DNA from: Planococcus citri
Lineage: Eukaryota > Arthropoda > Insecta > Hemiptera > Pseudococcidae
Direction: 5' to 3'
Assembly: GCF_950023065.1 (NCBI RefSeq)
Contig: NC_088680.1
Span: forward strand, 63,029,350 to 63,093,349
DNA: 64,000 nt
Shown here: positions 1-11,840 of the stretch, piece by piece
How positions within the stretch are numbered: position 1 is the stretch's first letter
Layout: the number at the start of each line of letters is the position of its first letter
The notes under the pieces: generated by a model
The model's input: the letters and a program-made list of their open reading frames with translations, nothing else
Told to the model about the DNA's origin: nothing
Database searches by the model: none
Position numbers and translations under genes: made by a program

Positions 1-300
1 CGTTTCTTTCCTTCTCAAAAGTAATATCGAATGGAAGTTGAGTCCTGAAAATGCTCCCTGCATGGGAGGTGTCTGTCTACAAACGTTTGAGTTTGTCAGT
101 GAAGAAATGTATTAAAAATTCAGTCTCCGGCATGCACAATTTTGAAAAATATGAAAACAATGTTAAAAGAAATTGAAAATGTATTAAACTCAAGGCCGCT
201 CACATATGTATCTGGTGATCTTGAAGATGTCATTACTTAGTTATTACTCCAGCTCATTTCATTTGTAATTGATGAAGTCATATTTCAGTTGACAACAAAT
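1..300 (+). pseudogene. BEL/Pao-type integrase relic (retrotransposon fragment)
   Basis: Short pieces of a retroelement integrase are readable in three different frames. An IEWK...APCMGG segment starts near 26, a block containing VLNSRPLTYV lies near 181-210, and ITPAHF starts near 243. Their order matches the end of a BEL/Pao-type integrase core, where these motifs are characteristic. At least two frameshifts and a stop (TAG near 238) separate them, so this is a dead fragment cut by the window edge. The exact clade (BEL/Pao or a related family) is inferred from motifs only. Confidence 0.6.
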
Positions 301-3180
301 TGGGTGTTGTTTACAACCCAATGGCTCTAAACTGTATTGAATTGAAGGCATGAGATCATGCACCAGGTAAACCACTTGACCTTGTCAAGGGTATGGTTGT
401 GACTGTATATAATTGGCCATAAGCCAATGTAATACTCTCTGGGAGATGTTAACTCTTCTGAGTGTAGGACAAAACTGACTAGGAGAACCACTAAAGGCCT
501 CGAAGTAACCTATAAAGGTAGGAGGAGAGAACTAGTTCCACCTCCACCAACCATTAACCATGCAGGTGTTCTTTATTCAAACCCCTAACCTGCAGGTGTT
601 GGAAGGACTGGGGGTTAAACAGGGTACAATGAGCTATAAATCAGCCATTGTTATCATTAGATTTGGTGGCACCTGCCTATGGCAGGTAGAAAGTATCCAC
701 AGACAATGAACAGCAGGGGTTCTAAAGAATGAAATGTATACCTGCTCCTACCCCATGCTCAGGAGTTCTGAACAGTTGTTAATACAAGATCCAAATTATC
801 CAACATTTGGAATTCATGTAAAAAGGTTTTACAATCGTTTTGGTCTAGTTCTGTTTACTAAACTTTTAAAAATCATAAGAAAAATTCACCTTTCAAAAAT
901 CCATCTGGGTCCAAATTTGAAAATTTTTCACTTTTCTCCAACACTTATCACAGTCTGAAAATCGATTTTTCCTCCTCTATAGAAAAAATCACGAAGTACG
1001 AGTAAATCAGCCTCGATTTCTAATTAAAACCTGCCACCAAAGTGCTTATTTCATTTCATTTCATTTTTTTTTTTTCGTTTTAAATTTCAAGTTGCTCGTT
1101 TATAAAAAATCTTTTACATTAAAAAAGTCGTAATACTAAGCACTTCATGTTACAATTTTACATTTCATTTCATCCAGAGAGTGAAAAAAATCACCTTTTT
1201 GCATATACATAGAAACCCTCGTAAGAACAATTTGTAATTTCACTCCACTCGTTTTTTACGTATACCTCTCGAAAAGAAAAAAATCCTATCCTAAACTAAA
1301 AGAAACACCTAAGCACCTCTAGAAATTACTCGTTAGTAATTTACTATCGCAAATTACATCTGTAGTAGGTACCTACCTACAATGTACGGTACCAATTAAC
1401 GTATGGAAAAAAAAACACCCTAAAAGCTAAGAAAAACGGTACCTATACTAACGAAAAAGATTTTCAATTCCAGTCGCTTATATAAAAGCCATTCGACAAA
1501 ATACTAGTCCGGGAAAATATTCGCGTTCGCGAATAAACGCTCGTCCGGAAAATATATCAACAAAATTAACAACAAAAGCGTAAAAGAAAATTAACCAATT
1601 GAAAATATTCGTCGGAATTTTCAAAAGACTGTTCGTTCACGTTCGCCTTGCTTAAAGCACATCCTCATTAGCTGACCTAAAAGGCAACTTGAATACAAAT
1701 AATTGAATGAGGCTCGTTGTTGTGTTCAGTTGTTTTGATGATGAGAAGAAAGAGAAGAAAAAAAAGCTCGAGAAAAGAGCCAATTTACCTGGTCGGCGTG
1801 ATTTCTCGAGGTACCTATATAAGAGTATAAAACGTGTACAATGTACAATGTACAATGTACCCTACCTGCCTGTGTAGTATAGTAAAAAGAATAGCGTAGT
1901 CTATAATTTACTTAAACGAAACAGAAAAAAAAGACTATCGGAGTTGGAAAAACACTCCTCACTATTGTGTGGTCTCGAATGAACTTAATTTTATAAATTA
2001 ATTTTTTTCTTCGCTCAAATTGTCTTATACTTATGGAATAACGTGGAAAATTACCAACACGGAACATACGAATATGACAACTACAGGGCGGTCTTGAAAG
2101 TCGCTGCTTTTCAAAGTGTTGCTGTACATTTGCCCCATATACCGAATGAAAAACGATGTCAATAAAGTATTTTAAAAATTCAACGTTACTTTGAAAATTT
2201 GATCAGTTAGTTTAGTCGTACTAGTCACGCGCTTTATACTTTGTACGTAAAAAATCATAAGGTATACGTGTGCGTTTCGTTCGCGTTTTTTTTCTTTTTT
2301 TTTCAAATTACAAGCGATACGAAACTTTGAAAGGTTAGAGCTTCTTCAATACTCGAGTGGTAGGCGAAAGTATCGTATGACCTTTTTTATGGTATTCGAA
2401 CAAAGTTACTGGAGTCTCTCAGTGATCACTTTGTACGACGAGTTTTCGCTTTTTTTTTTAGTTTGACGTTTTTGAAAGGGCTACGAGTACAGGGTGTCTT
2501 TCTACAGGGTGTCTGGTCTCAAAATAATCTTATATGTTGAGTCCATATGTGTGGATGTTTGTCAAATCTCGGAGTTGAAGGTGTCAAATTTTGTTCAAAC
2601 AATTTTTTTATTGAATAATTCGCCCCTCCCCCTCCCATTTTTATGTACCTAGTTGAAAAGGAAAAGAATACAGATTTGGTGCTAAAAAGATATCTGAAAT
2701 ATTGCACATGGTTTCAAATTGGGTAAAACACATGAACTTTGATTTCTGGATCGACGCCAACGTCCTTGACTGATAGGATAGCAAATAATGGTATACTAAA
2801 TTTTTACGACCTAAAATCAATGCTCCCTTCTTGTACGAGTAATTTAATCGTAGGTACCGAACCTACTGCTGTCGATACGACAAATGTCTGAATTGGGGAT
2901 AAAAAATATTCCAGGTTTTATTCGCTCTCTTTTTAAGATCCGCACCGTAAATTTTCGCCATAAAATTTACTCGTTTTTGAGTTTAACTTTCCGTATTCGT
3001 CGAGCTCTCGAGGTACCCAATTTAGTGAAGTCGACGGGTACGATGTTTCATTTGAGATCACCTTCCGATTGAAGCTGTTTGTGTGTTTTATTACGATCGT
3101 AATTGGAATTTTAAAACATGATTGCTCGCTCCGATGCTGATTAAAACTTCAATTATGTTACATTTTTTTAAAATGCAAAA
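301..3180. other. non-coding stretch, no gene recognised
   Basis: There is no convincing coding region. 301-720 may be downstream sequence of the integrase relic and contains a repeated CCTGCAGGTGTT-like word near 560 and 590. A slightly CpG-richer patch lies at about 1480-1660, and ACAATGT is repeated at 1838-1860. The short open frames here have no domain-like features and are probably chance. Confidence 0.5.
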
Positions 3181-3189
3181 TTACTCTCG

Positions 3190-4330
3190 CAGTTTTGGTC
3201 ATATCCAAGAGGGTGGGGGGGGGGGGAATTGAAAATCTCAAAATTATGTATAAATTATTGGAAAAATTAAATGGTCGGTTATCCAATCACACATTTGAAG
3301 ATTTTCTGGCATTTTCTGAAAAAATTTAGTTGAAAAATGATTTTTTTACTCAGGTCGGAATACTAACGTTACTAAAATCATCTTAAAGTCTCGCTTTCTG
3401 CCAAAATTGCCAAAATAAGAGCAAAAAATCTCGTCTCTTATCAAAATTTCTAAATGGTCTCGTTTCTTGCAAAAAAATAAAATTCCAAAAATCTTAATTT
3501 TTTTACAAATTACCGAAAAAATACATAAATATGAAAAAAGGTCTCGTTTTTCTCGACACCTCCCATTTTTTCTTCAAAAATTGCGAAAAATTATATTTTT
3601 TCATTTCCTTTTTCATAAATTACTCAAAGGGCAGCATTTTTATACTCTACCTAATAACAATGAAAATAATCTCGCTTTTCCGACAAAAATTTCAAAAAAT
3701 TCTCGTTTTTTCAAAAATTCCGAAAACTTTTGATTTATTTTCAAAAATTACACAAAAATTGTAATCTTTTACCAAAAAATACCAAAAGTTTCATTTTTAC
3801 ACGAATGGAATGAAAAAAATGTCGTCTTGCTTTTTTGCTAAAAAATTGATGAAAATTCTCATTTTCTAGCAAAATTGCAGGGTATTGCTTCAAAAAAAAA
3901 TTGCTTTTTTGTCAAAAATTTAAAAAAAAAAAAATATTTTTTTTCAGTAATGCTAAAACTGTCAAATTCTTGCTATGCGGAGTCGCTATAAATTTTCACT
4001 TTTTTTCGAAAAATACTCAAAAAATCCTACTTTTTGCTAAATTTGCCAACTCAACCTGCTGTTTGCAAAAAATTATCAAAAATTCACGTTTAAAAAATAC
4101 ATAAAAATGCTCGTTTTTTGGAAAAATTTCCTAAAAATCGTCGTTTTTTGAAAAATTTTTAAAATTTTACTTTTTTAAAAAAATTGCTTAGAAAATCACG
4201 TTTTTTTGTCAGAAATTTCCAGAAAGCTTCTTCTTTTGCTAAACTTTTCAAAGTCTCGCTTTTTTTTTCTTTTTTTGCTAAAAACTGCAAAAAATGACCA
4301 TTTTTTATCAACCCTTTTTTATTTTATTTT
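3190..4330. repeat. degenerate T-rich tandem array (TCTCGTTTTT..CCAAAAATT type)
   Basis: A loose tandem array of about 35-45-bp units of the form TCTCG-poly(T)-GCCAAAAATT, preceded by a long G run near 3216-3228. Similar units recur at about 24.8-25.5 kb and 46.2-47.2 kb, so this is a dispersed satellite-like family. No gene is supported in it. Confidence 0.6.
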
Positions 4331-6405
4331 TTCGACTCGAGAACGCCGTACAAAAGGGCTAATGTTGATTAAGGGATGATAAGAAAATTTTTCATGAAAA
4401 ATGTAGAGCAATTTTGATGCAAAAATCGAATCATTTTTAAAGATGTTATTGTTTTTTTCGTTTACAACGTTATATTCTTCATTTTTTCGATTTTTACAGT
4501 CACATTTTATTCAACGGGGGGGGGGGATTCAGGGTAACCAACATTTCTTCGATAAATGTGAAAAAAAATTGAAAGGTTCAGCATTGTTCAAGAGGGCAAG
4601 GTAGCTTTTTTTATTGGAAAAATAGTGAATTTAGAGGGAACCTCTTCAAGTGTCCGACTTCAATTTGAAAAGGACTGCGATTATTGGAAAGAAAATGGTC
4701 TGAAACTCCCATGATCAAAATTTCAGCTGCCAAAATTGGTCCCTCAATTTTATATATTGGCGAATTTTTGAAATTCCAAAATTGATCATGCCTAGTATGA
4801 AAATTAGTCGTGGAAGGAACACACATCAACTCCCTCAAACCGAATTCCACCATTTCCAGTGATTCTGAAGCCTTCAGTGTGACCTTCGATTTCTCTGGGA
4901 TTTTTGAATTTCTCCTGTATGTTAATTTGGGCACCTGAAAAGATCTGATTTCTAGCATAATTACCTACTTATTTAGGATGAAAAAATAAAAAATCTTCTG
5001 TTCATGAGCTACATTTTGAACGTGGCACAAATGGCTGTATATTGTATGAAACCAATTCTCTGAATCTAATTTCACCATTTCGAGCGTTCCTGGAGCCTCC
5101 AGCATTGTTTTCCATTGCTCTAGAATTTTTTGAATTTCTCCAGAAGGTGTGGAAATTGATTTGGACAGCTAAAAATCGAATTCTAGTTTATTCTCACCCT
5201 GTTTGAAGAGTTCATCCATGTTTGAGCCGATTTTTAGGAAGGGAACCTGGAGTGTTTTTTGACCAGTATTGCGAGAAAGAATTTAAAGAATCAATAATTT
5301 TTTGTTCGCAGGGAGATGTTTGAAATTTGCACGAATAGCTTCATCTTGTCTAAAACCAATCCCCGAAATTGAAATTTCACAAAATTCGAGCCATTCTGGA
5401 ACCTCTACCGCGATTTTCGATTTCTCCAGAACGTGTGGAAATTAATTAGGGCTGCTAAAAATATAATTGTGTCGTCAAACAGGTCGAAAATAAGTGAATA
5501 CTCGATTTGTAGCTACCAAATTCAGTTTCTGGAGAAATCGAAAATTGCACTCGAGGCTCCAGAATGCCCTTAAACAGTGAAATTTGGTTCCAGGATGTCG
5601 ATAAACGTCTCGGAACCAATTTTCATCATTTTCATTAAGAATCAATTCTTGGGAAGAAAACACATTTCTAAAATTTTCCTGAAATCAAAAAATCAATTTG
5701 AGTTGCTGAAATTCTGGTTGTAAAGGTTTCAGACCATGTTTTTTTTTAAAAAAAATTGCAATAGCGTTCAAATCGGAACTCGGTCTCAAAAATTAAAAAT
5801 CTCCATCATGATGAAAACTTCCTAATTATGGATTTTTTAAAAAATTTTCACAGAGGAGGAGGAGAGCTTCCTTACCACTTTTTTTATGCCTTGGTGAAAA
5901 ATCAAAAAATGGTAAATCATTTTCTCATAATATTCAACTATTTATGAGGGGAGGGGTTGGGGATATGAGAAAAACTAATTCAAAAGATGGACCATCCGAG
6001 TCGATTGTGTGCAATTGGAATGTAACCAGAAATCAGATTTTCCTGAGTATTGCAATTCAATTTTTCCATCAGTCTATGCAATTTTTGAACGATTTTAGAA
6101 AATTTTAAATCCCTATAGGCTCCTTGGTGTTTCAATTATTAGTCAGCTGAAATTTTTTTGTGTGCTGTTTACTATAAAAGTGAGTGAAGTCAATGACTGA
6201 GTGACTTTTGTAAACATCAAAATGTAATTTGCCTTATGTGATGATACAATATTACATATATTTTTAATAATTTTATAGTTTCTTATAACTTATGAATTTA
6301 AAAAAAAAATGTTATACAGTTTTTCTTTTATTTTATCAATTTTTTCAAGACTTGAATTTTTAATTTTTGTAACTTTTGAAGTTGGTATTATCTTAGGTTG
6401 ATTTT
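4331..6405. repeat. diverged dispersed repeats with a CTGGAGCCTCCAG core
   Basis: Non-coding. Between about 4690 and 5700 several diverged copies of a unit centred on TTCTGGAGCCTCCAG occur, for example near 5088, 5395 and 5550, some inverted. The same word recurs at 12110, 28088, 28216, 28404, 34918 and 40380, so this is an old dispersed family with short tandem runs. Near 6305-6405 lies one unit of the ~217-bp repeat that continues beyond the foldback element at 9538. Confidence 0.5.
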
Positions 6406-6409
6406 TTAA

Positions 6410-9400
6410 CCCTTAAAGACCCAGGCTAATCCTGAGATGTTGTGTGAAAATGCTTTCAATTTCCTGAATTAGATCATCACAAGCATCACTTTAACCCACA
6501 GTTTGCCCCCCAGCCCCTTAAAGGCGTCTCGTAAAAGCCGTACCGATTTATTCAATTTTTCTTGAAAACCGAGAAAGCAAAAACCGCAATGAGGTCAATC
6601 ATGGAACTGAATGATATAGTATCATTAGGTGTACTGAATGAGTGAAAGCATATCCCCAAAGAACACCCCACCCCTTTGGACCCATGCTCCATTTTTGGAT
6701 AAACATATTGATGGTAGACCCTTCACAAAATGAAATCATGAAAGGTGTGAAAATGGTGGACCAGAGCGATTTTTTGAAAATTTGGTTCGCTTGTCTCGAT
6801 AAAAACCCGAAAAAACAGAGCATAAATACGCAAAGTACATAATATGGGAAATATTATCAAGTAGGCTTGAAATGACAGAAACAAGAATTGAAAGGAACAC
6901 AGATGCTTTTAACAGCACATAAGTTCAGATAATCTACAATCCACCCATCAAATCATTTTGTTTCCAATCATGATATTTCATGATGTTCAACTTCACTATC
7001 AATGATCGAGGAGGGATAGTGACTTCTTCATGAATGCTTCAACATTATGAAATGCCAGAGACAGCTGCAATTTGACAGTGTAAAGCTTTTCAAAGTGGTA
7101 GATAAGCCTATTTCGATACTTCTGCAGAAAAACAATCGTACCGCTAACCTTTTGCGGGATGTAACTATTTGTTGACAAATATCGAGAAAGAATATCAACT
7201 TCAGCAGGAATTTCTCAAAACATTCAAAAGTTCAGAGTTGTGGTTGAACAACAGTTGACAGGGTGTCTAACAGGTACTGCAGGTACTGCAAGTACTGTAA
7301 AAGTACTGCATTGAAATCCTCGGTACTGCAAGTACTGTAAAGTACTGCATTTTGCCTGAAAAGTACTGCATTTTTTCTCAAACTCATTTCAGTTTTTGGT
7401 GAAAATTGTGCTTAAAATGGTTAAAAACCACTATTTTTCAAACAAAATTCCAAAAAAAAATTTTTCGCCCTCACTTTGCTCGGGCAATATTTTGGTTTTC
7501 TTTTCATATTTCTCAATTTTAAAAAAACTCATAAAAATCACATTATGTTTGGTCAGTTTTCATCTATGTATACCTTTTAATTTTTCCAACGGACCACCTA
7601 CCCAAAGTTGTCAAATTATAAAAAGTCAGCAAATTTGCCCAAATGTGCTGATCGTGTTGGGACTCGTCAATGTCAATAAATTTTGAAAATTTTTAGTCTT
7701 AATAAAGAGGTTTAATTACCAACTTTTGTGAGACTTGAATAGCACATTTTAAGAATTTTTCGCCCTCGCTTCGCTCGGGCTGACGAATGCAGTTTCTCTT
7801 TTTCTGAATTTCTAGGTCTATTGGTTTTTTTTTTACAAAATCAAACTTTCTAAAAATCCATCATTCAAACTCAAAAAGATGTTTGAATCAAAAATAAACT
7901 CCTCACATGAAAAAAATTTTTTTTTATTGCTCGAAATACAAAAATTTTGAGAGCTTATGCCCTTACTTCGTTCGGGCTTTTTTGCTTTTCTTTTTTGGAA
8001 CTGAAATTTATTTAAAAAAATTGTTCAAATTCTGAAATTTTTAAGCCAAAAAAATCAATCTCTTCCTATAAAAAACCGTGTTCTTTCATTTATCAAAACA
8101 GGAATTTTCAACTTGTTTACTTTTATGGTTATTATTTTATTTTTTTTCAAAATGATAAAGTTTTTATGTTTAAGGCCTCTAAAAATTGAAAAATGAAAAC
8201 GATTTTTTTTCAGTCATGATAGGCTATGAATATATACCCTTATTAGTTATTACAAATTATAAAATTCAACTTATTCGGATTTCTTCATAATTTTAGCGTT
8301 TGAAATTTCAAGTTTTTGCTGCCAAGTGGCAAATTAGTGTTTGAAAACTCCTGAAAAAATGGAATTCTTTTTTAAAAAAATTTTTGAACCTCAAGATATG
8401 AAAGCTGAAACTGAAAACTGAAAACTGAAAACAAACTGAAATTAACAAGTTTTTCCATGTAAACTAAAAAATTACTGCTTAATTCCAACTGTTTCAAAAA
8501 GATTTTTTTTTGGGGGGGGGTCGGTGTAAGCTGGATTAAAAAAACAAGGTACTGCAAAAAGTACTGCAAAAGTACTGCATTTCTTCCGAGAAATTTTGTT
8601 AGCAACCCTGGTTGAAAGCTTTTTACTGAATCTCAAATCCCCTGAATCCTGTAGTCATAAGCTAGACACAATCTCATGATTATAAACGACGACTTCTGCT
8701 CGTGCAATTTTCATGATGTAGAACTACATTATCTATGATCGGGAAGGGATAGTGACTTCTTCATGAATGCTTGAACATTATGAAATTCCAGGGAGTGCTG
8801 CAATTTGACTGTGTAAAGCTTTTCAAAGTGGTTGATAAACCTATTTCGATATTTCTGCAGAAAAACAATTGTACTGCTAACCTTTGTAGGATGTAACTAT
8901 TTGGTGACAAATATCGAGAAAGAATATCCACGGAGTGATAAACAGATTTGATGGGTGGATTGTAGATTATCTGAACTTATGTGCTGTTAAAAGCATCTGT
9001 GTTCCTTTCAATTCTTGTTTCTGTCATTTCAAGCCTACTTGATAATATTTCCCATATTATGTACTTTGCGTATTTATGCTCTGTTTTTTCGGGTTTTTAT
9101 CGAGACAAGCGAACCAAATTTTCAAAAAATCGCTCTGGTCCACCATTTTCACACCTTTCATGATTTCATTTTGTGAAGGGTCTACCATCAATATGTTTAT
9201 CCAAAAATGGAGCATGGGTCCAATTTTTTTACCCCAACTTTTTTGAAAATTTGCCCCCCCAAAAGGAGTGGGGTGTTCTTTGGGGATATGCTTTCACTCA
9301 TTCAGTACACCTAATGATACTATAGGTATCATTCAGTTCCATGATTGACCTCATTGCGGTTTTTGCTTTCTCGGTTTTCAAGAAAAATTGAATAAATCGG

Positions 9401-9533
9401 TACGGCTTTTACGAGACGCCTTTAAGGGGCTGGGGGGCAAACTGTGGGTTAAAGTGATGCTTGTGATGATCTAATTCAGGAAATTGAAAGCATTTTCACA
9501 CAACATCTCAGGATTAGCCTGGGTCTTTAAGGG
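6410..9533. mobile_element. piggyBac-type non-autonomous foldback element flanked by TTAA
   Basis: TTAA is present at both ends (6406-6409 and 9534-9537), and the inward sequences are identical inverted repeats beginning CCCTTAAAGACCCAGG. TTAA duplication with CCCTT-type ends is characteristic of piggyBac elements. The inverted similarity continues into long arms of about 545 bp (6410 to about 6955) and 590 bp (about 8947 to 9533). The right arm carries about 40 extra bases. Inside, a ~245-bp direct repeat (about 6990-7240 and 8700-8940) flanks a younger inserted element at 7259-8610. No transposase is encoded. It sits inside a ~217-bp tandem repeat that resumes on the other side. Confidence 0.75.
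7259..8610. mobile_element. CAGGG-ended non-autonomous DNA element, copy 1 (5-bp target duplication)
   Basis: The ends are CAGGGTGTCTAACA and its diverged inverse GTTAGCAACCCTG. They are flanked by the direct repeat GTTGA (7254-7258 and 8611-8615). Both subterminal regions carry runs of AAGTACTGCA. The interior holds three copies of a palindromic word close to GCCCTCGCTTCGCTCGGGC (near 7466, 7756 and 7959). A second family member lies at 50634-51804. CAGGG ends with a 5-bp duplication recall the hAT5 group, but that assignment is tentative. No transposase was found. It is nested inside the piggyBac-type element. Confidence 0.75.
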
Positions 9534-9537
9534 TTAA

Positions 9538-10130
9538 CAGATTTTTTCAATTATTTTTTCAGTATAACCCCCCCTCCCCTTTAAATTTTTCAAGCAGTTT
9601 TTCTTTTATTTTATCAATTTTTACAGCTTGAATCTTCAATTTTTGTAATCTTTTGAAGATGAATATTTTTTTAGGTTGACTTTTTTTTGTTTTTTCGTAT
9701 TAAAAATTCATTTTTTCATTTCATTTGATTTTCTTGCATTATAGTGAAAGTGTTTTTTTGATTATTTTTTCAGTATACGATTCCCCTTCCTGTCTTTAAA
9801 TTTTTCCAGCAGTTTTTCTTTCATTTTATCAATTTTTTACGACCTGAATTTTTCACTATTATAATTTTTGAAGATTAAGTATCTTCTCAAGTTGATATTT
9901 TTTGTTTTAAAAATTAATTTTTTCATCTTTTAATTTTCTTGCATAAAAAGTAAAACAGATTACTGGCTAGTTTTTTCAAAGATTTTTTCGATCACTTTTC
10001 CAGTAAGTACACCCTCTCTTCCCTCTTTCATTTCTCTACATCAAAAAATACGAATTTGAAAAAAAAAATCGCCCAGAAAACCCTTTTCAAATACCTACGT
10101 AAAAAACGCCGGAAAATAATTCCCAAAAGA
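9538..10130. repeat. ~217-bp tandem repeat remnants
   Basis: Two units beginning CAGTTTTTCTTT.ATTTTATCAATTTTT start near 9595 and 9812. A third unit lies at about 6317-6405, before the piggyBac-type element, showing that the element landed within this small tandem array. No coding potential. Confidence 0.6.
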
Positions 10131-10139
10131 GTAAACCGA

Positions 10140-11840
10140 CATCGACAGCCCTTTAGGAACACTCTGTACCGTGTATATGATTTCTCGCTATAGCGGAAAA
10201 TATTGCGACTAAATTGATACGATTAGGTAGGTATGGAAAAGGTCTCGAGGGGTGGATTTCATTCTGAATAGATGATTGGAAAAATGAAAATTTAGCCGGT
10301 TAAAATTTTCGCTCGTCGGTGGGTATACGATACGTAAATTGGCCACATCGATTGCGAGTAGCAGCAAAGCGAAACGAGTAAAATGAGAGGTGCGAGAGAG
10401 AGCACGATGCTGGATGGCTGGTTGGATGGTTGGATGGCGCAGTGGCGATGGTGATACGAGAAATGAGACGCTTTACTCGAATGGTTATGTGCACTGCGAA
10501 CTCGTAAAGTACTCGTATATGCCGCAGCAGGATGAGGCTGAGGCGCGTTCGTTAAACGATTTTTCGTCAGTATTTTGGGCTTGTTGGGCAAAAGCTCTCA
10601 AAAACACGCTCTCGCTCTTTCGCTTTCGATATAGGTACCTAGTAAAAGTATCTGCGAAAACGTCGAGAATCGCGAAAGTGCGCGACACGCGCTACGAATA
10701 CCTACCTTATGCTTATGGTAAGCATTTCACAGCGAACGCATTTTCTCTAAATCGCATCCCATTTAATGTAAAAGCCCCTTTAGCACGCTCGAGTCCTTCC
10801 AAAATGTGTCACCGTATTACAAATTACCTTTTAAATATTTTCGGCATAAATTTACCATCACAATGGAAAGATTTTCTTAGTTATTTGAATAATTCGCTCT
10901 ACTCGCCGAACGTTTTCAAGCATCGCATGTTCGAGTAGGTACGCTTTTTTGAGAAGCAGAAGCGTTGTTGCGACTCCGATTCCCCTCCGCTCCACTCCAC
11001 CCTCTTACTCATCGAGTTGTATTTTTCGCAATCGAATTCCGCGTTACGTGTTAATGTGCATTTCTGCGGTTTCCAACAGCTACTTTTTCCCGCTACCAAA
11101 GGCGTTTTTGTCGATACGTCGACGTGTAATTTGGTAATGAATTGTGATAGCGTGATCTTGAGCTTTTAATTGGGTTTCATTGCCGCCTTTCACAAAAGCT
11201 TCGGCTCTCACTCTAAAATAAATTCGACGATGGAACCGTTTTTCAATAGACCACGAATAGCCTAACCCGGCCCAGCTCTTCTGCTCCACACAACCAACCA
11301 ACTCTTCATCCGTGTATCCTTTTCCCCCTATTTCATCGTTTGTAACGAGTAAATTTTTCCGGCTCTTTTTTTCTTCTTAGCTCGGTCCGTTTGAAAATTA
11401 AAGTCTTTATCGTATTTTACCAGCGTGTTCTTCCTTGGCTACTACTACGCGAATACGAAATTTATTATCGATGTAATTCGATGAATAGCGAAGCAACAGA
11501 AAGTTACTACCGACGAATTCGGCTTTATTCAGTGTTGGCTTTAGCCATGTTTCATTTCATTTTATTTTTAACAAGATTTTTCTTCCCTCTGTCCAATTTT
11601 ATCGCCGTGAAAGAAATTCGAATATTATGGTCGATTGGTTTCTAATAAAAGCAATCGTCGTGTAAATTAACCTATAAATCAGACTCGTAACTCTCTCTCG
11701 AATTGAAATTCTCGCCTCTTGCATGAAAAGATTTTCGCGTTTTTGACTGGATTTTTTTTTTTTTTTGTTAAAAGTATGCTGTGAAATAAACGAGTAGATT
11801 TTTTTTGGGAGGGGTAGGGGGGTCAAGAGGAAGAGCATAT
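10140..11840. other. CpG-richer, non-repetitive patch; no gene recognised
   Basis: This stretch has visibly more CpG and less poly(A)/(T) than its surroundings, with a GGATGGTTGGATGG-like tract near 10410-10440. Open frames up to 182 codons exist on the plus strand (10390-10938) but show no recognisable domain, and overlapping frames are open on the other strand. It could be a conserved regulatory segment or an untranslated exon of a nearby gene. I cannot show either. Confidence 0.35.

Noticed and set aside
3467..4104. Lys/Phe-rich open frames
   Set aside because: Arise from the T-rich degenerate array; three overlapping frames are open.
10390..10938. 182-codon plus-strand open frame
   Set aside because: No recognisable domain, composition drifts along its length, and overlapping frames are open on the other strand. 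Probably chance in a CpG-richer patch.
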